Origin: Scytonema sp. UIC 10036
Lineage (GTDB): Bacteria > Cyanobacteriota > Cyanobacteriia > Cyanobacteriales > Nostocaceae
Direction: 5' to 3'
Length of the DNA: 64,000 nucleotides
Assembly: GCF_009725235.1 (NCBI RefSeq)
Contig: NZ_WJFC01000015.1
Span: 1 to 64,000, forward strand
The notes under the pieces are model-generated. The model was not told where the DNA came from. It did no database searches and saw nothing but the letters and a program-made list of their open reading frames with translations. A program made the translations under genes and the position numbers. Position 1 is the first letter of the stretch. Every line of letters begins with the position of its first letter. Shown here one piece after another: positions 63,424-64,000 of the stretch.

Positions 63424-64000
63424 TTAAAATGGGATACGGAAGGCGCGACCGCCTGTTGTGGCTTCCCGAATAACGAGAATAAGATTTTGTGGACCGGGGT
63501 CTTTCCAACGCTGTCCTATGACTAATAATTGTCCTTTCAGTGTACCTTGAGGTGAAATGACACCTTTTTCTGCTGATTTCAACACCAGGCGTGCTTTTAC
63601 AGGCTTTCCGTTGCTATCTTCCACTTTGACAGAGACTGGTACGAACCCAAAACTGCGATCGCTATTGTTTTGAATCATCAAATTTGCTGTATAGGAACCG
63701 CTGTTTTGGACAGTAGCTCCGTCAATCTGAATCACCACATTATTTAAAGTCTGTGTAGCAGCTAAAGCGACATTACCAACTGTGCGTCGATTATTGGTAG
63801 TGGGTTTTTGAACTGGCGCTCCAGAATCTCGTTGACTGCTTGAAGTTCCTGAGGCTGGTTGACTGGGTGCTGATGCAATTGGCTGTTGAGGTTGCTCAGC
63901 CACAGGTTGAGTTTGCCTCAAATTGGTGCAACTAGGATTAAAGCTATAAGCGTCTTTCCACCGTTTGACTGTCTTTTCTCCAATCGGAAATATGAAACTC
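63424..64000 (-). CDS. Secreted-type beta-sandwich protein (5' end outside window)
   Basis: The frame is open to the right edge and continues past the ORF start at 63921 (residues TVKRWKDAYSFNPSCTN precede). Visible part: a Pro/Gln/Ser-rich linker (QPVAEQPQQPIASAPSQPASG), then a beta-rich domain (NNVVIQIDGATVQNSGSYTANLMIQNN, VPVSVKVEDSNGKPV, GTLKGQLLVIGQRW) resembling Ig-like or FxLYD-type folds. Function unknown. It converges on the kinase gene with a 17-bp gap and may be unrelated to that operon. Confidence 0.6.
   Translation of the reverse strand, partial: SFIFPIGEKTVKRWKDAYSFNPSCTNLRQTQPVAEQPQQPIASAPSQPASGTSSSQRDSGAPVQKPTTNNRRTVGNVALAATQTLNNVVIQIDGATVQNSGSYTANLMIQNNSDRSFGFVPVSVKVEDSNGKPVKARLVLKSAEKGVISPQGTLKGQLLVIGQRWKDPGPQNLILVIREATTGGRAFRIPF

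Overview
The window reads as chromosome of a filamentous, probably heterocyst-forming cyanobacterium (order Nostocales). The signs are very frequent HIP1 octamers (GCGATCGC), AT-rich spacers filled with short tandem heptanucleotide repeats (STRRs) on many gene borders, a Mo-dependent nitrogenase-type C-terminal domain protein, orthocaspase-like and NACHT/AAA_35 signalling ATPases, and the block tig-clpP-clpX facing asd-dapA-rnj. No rRNA, no confident tRNA and no CRISPR array was found.

Layout. 1-1.9 kb: 3' part of a GHL10-type glycosyl hydrolase. 2.1-7.5 kb: a phosphorelay cluster of a CBS/PAS/LOV histidine kinase, a REC-EAL protein and a REC-histidine kinase. 7.8-10.1 kb: a NACHT NTPase with an HTH-like N-terminus. 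10.2-15.4 kb: a lipoprotein sugar dehydrogenase, a HEAT-repeat protein, a GNAT acetyltransferase, a 50-residue membrane microprotein and an AmpG-like MFS permease. 15.6-23.8 kb: a DNA phosphorothioation (Dnd) island: dndE, dndD and dndC on the minus strand, dndB divergent, a broken gene, dnd-associated protein 4 and a truncated nuclease-like ORF. 23.8-33.7 kb: alpha/beta hydrolase, ClpX, ClpP, trigger factor, a possible structured RNA, Asd, DapA and RNase J. 34-42.9 kb: ion transporter, nitrogenase-domain protein, caspase homologue without catalytic residues, secreted protein, possible omega-RNA-like relic, L32, sulfite-oxidase-like enzyme, aldehyde dehydrogenase and a REC-kinase. 43.5-45 kb: Rpn-type nuclease with a partial tandem copy separated by a perfect 44-bp palindrome. 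45.3-50 kb: a Trypco1 / trypsin-AAA / AAA-receptor operon. 50.2-54.3 kb: ureDABC plus a methyltransferase. 55.5-63.4 kb: a four-gene operon of Zn-ribbon receptor, vWA membrane protein, tubulin-like GTPase and Ser/Thr kinase.

The most interesting content is the pair of signalling operons at 45-50 and 55-63 kb. Both carry the same unusual receptor module (membrane anchor, short helical repeat, type-1 periplasmic ligand-binding domain). In one it is fused to a STAND-like ATPase and paired with a protease; in the other it is operonic with a vWA protein, a tubulin-like GTPase and a kinase. I read them as two related sensing/effector systems, possibly biological-conflict or membrane-remodelling machinery. 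That is inference from domains and context.

Repeats have shaped many genes here. STRRs supply start codons, C-termini and low-complexity inserts. A 29-bp repeat lies inside two neighbouring genes in different reading frames, and several palindromic families recur in the spacers. Function calls rest on motif recognition by eye; no database search was run.
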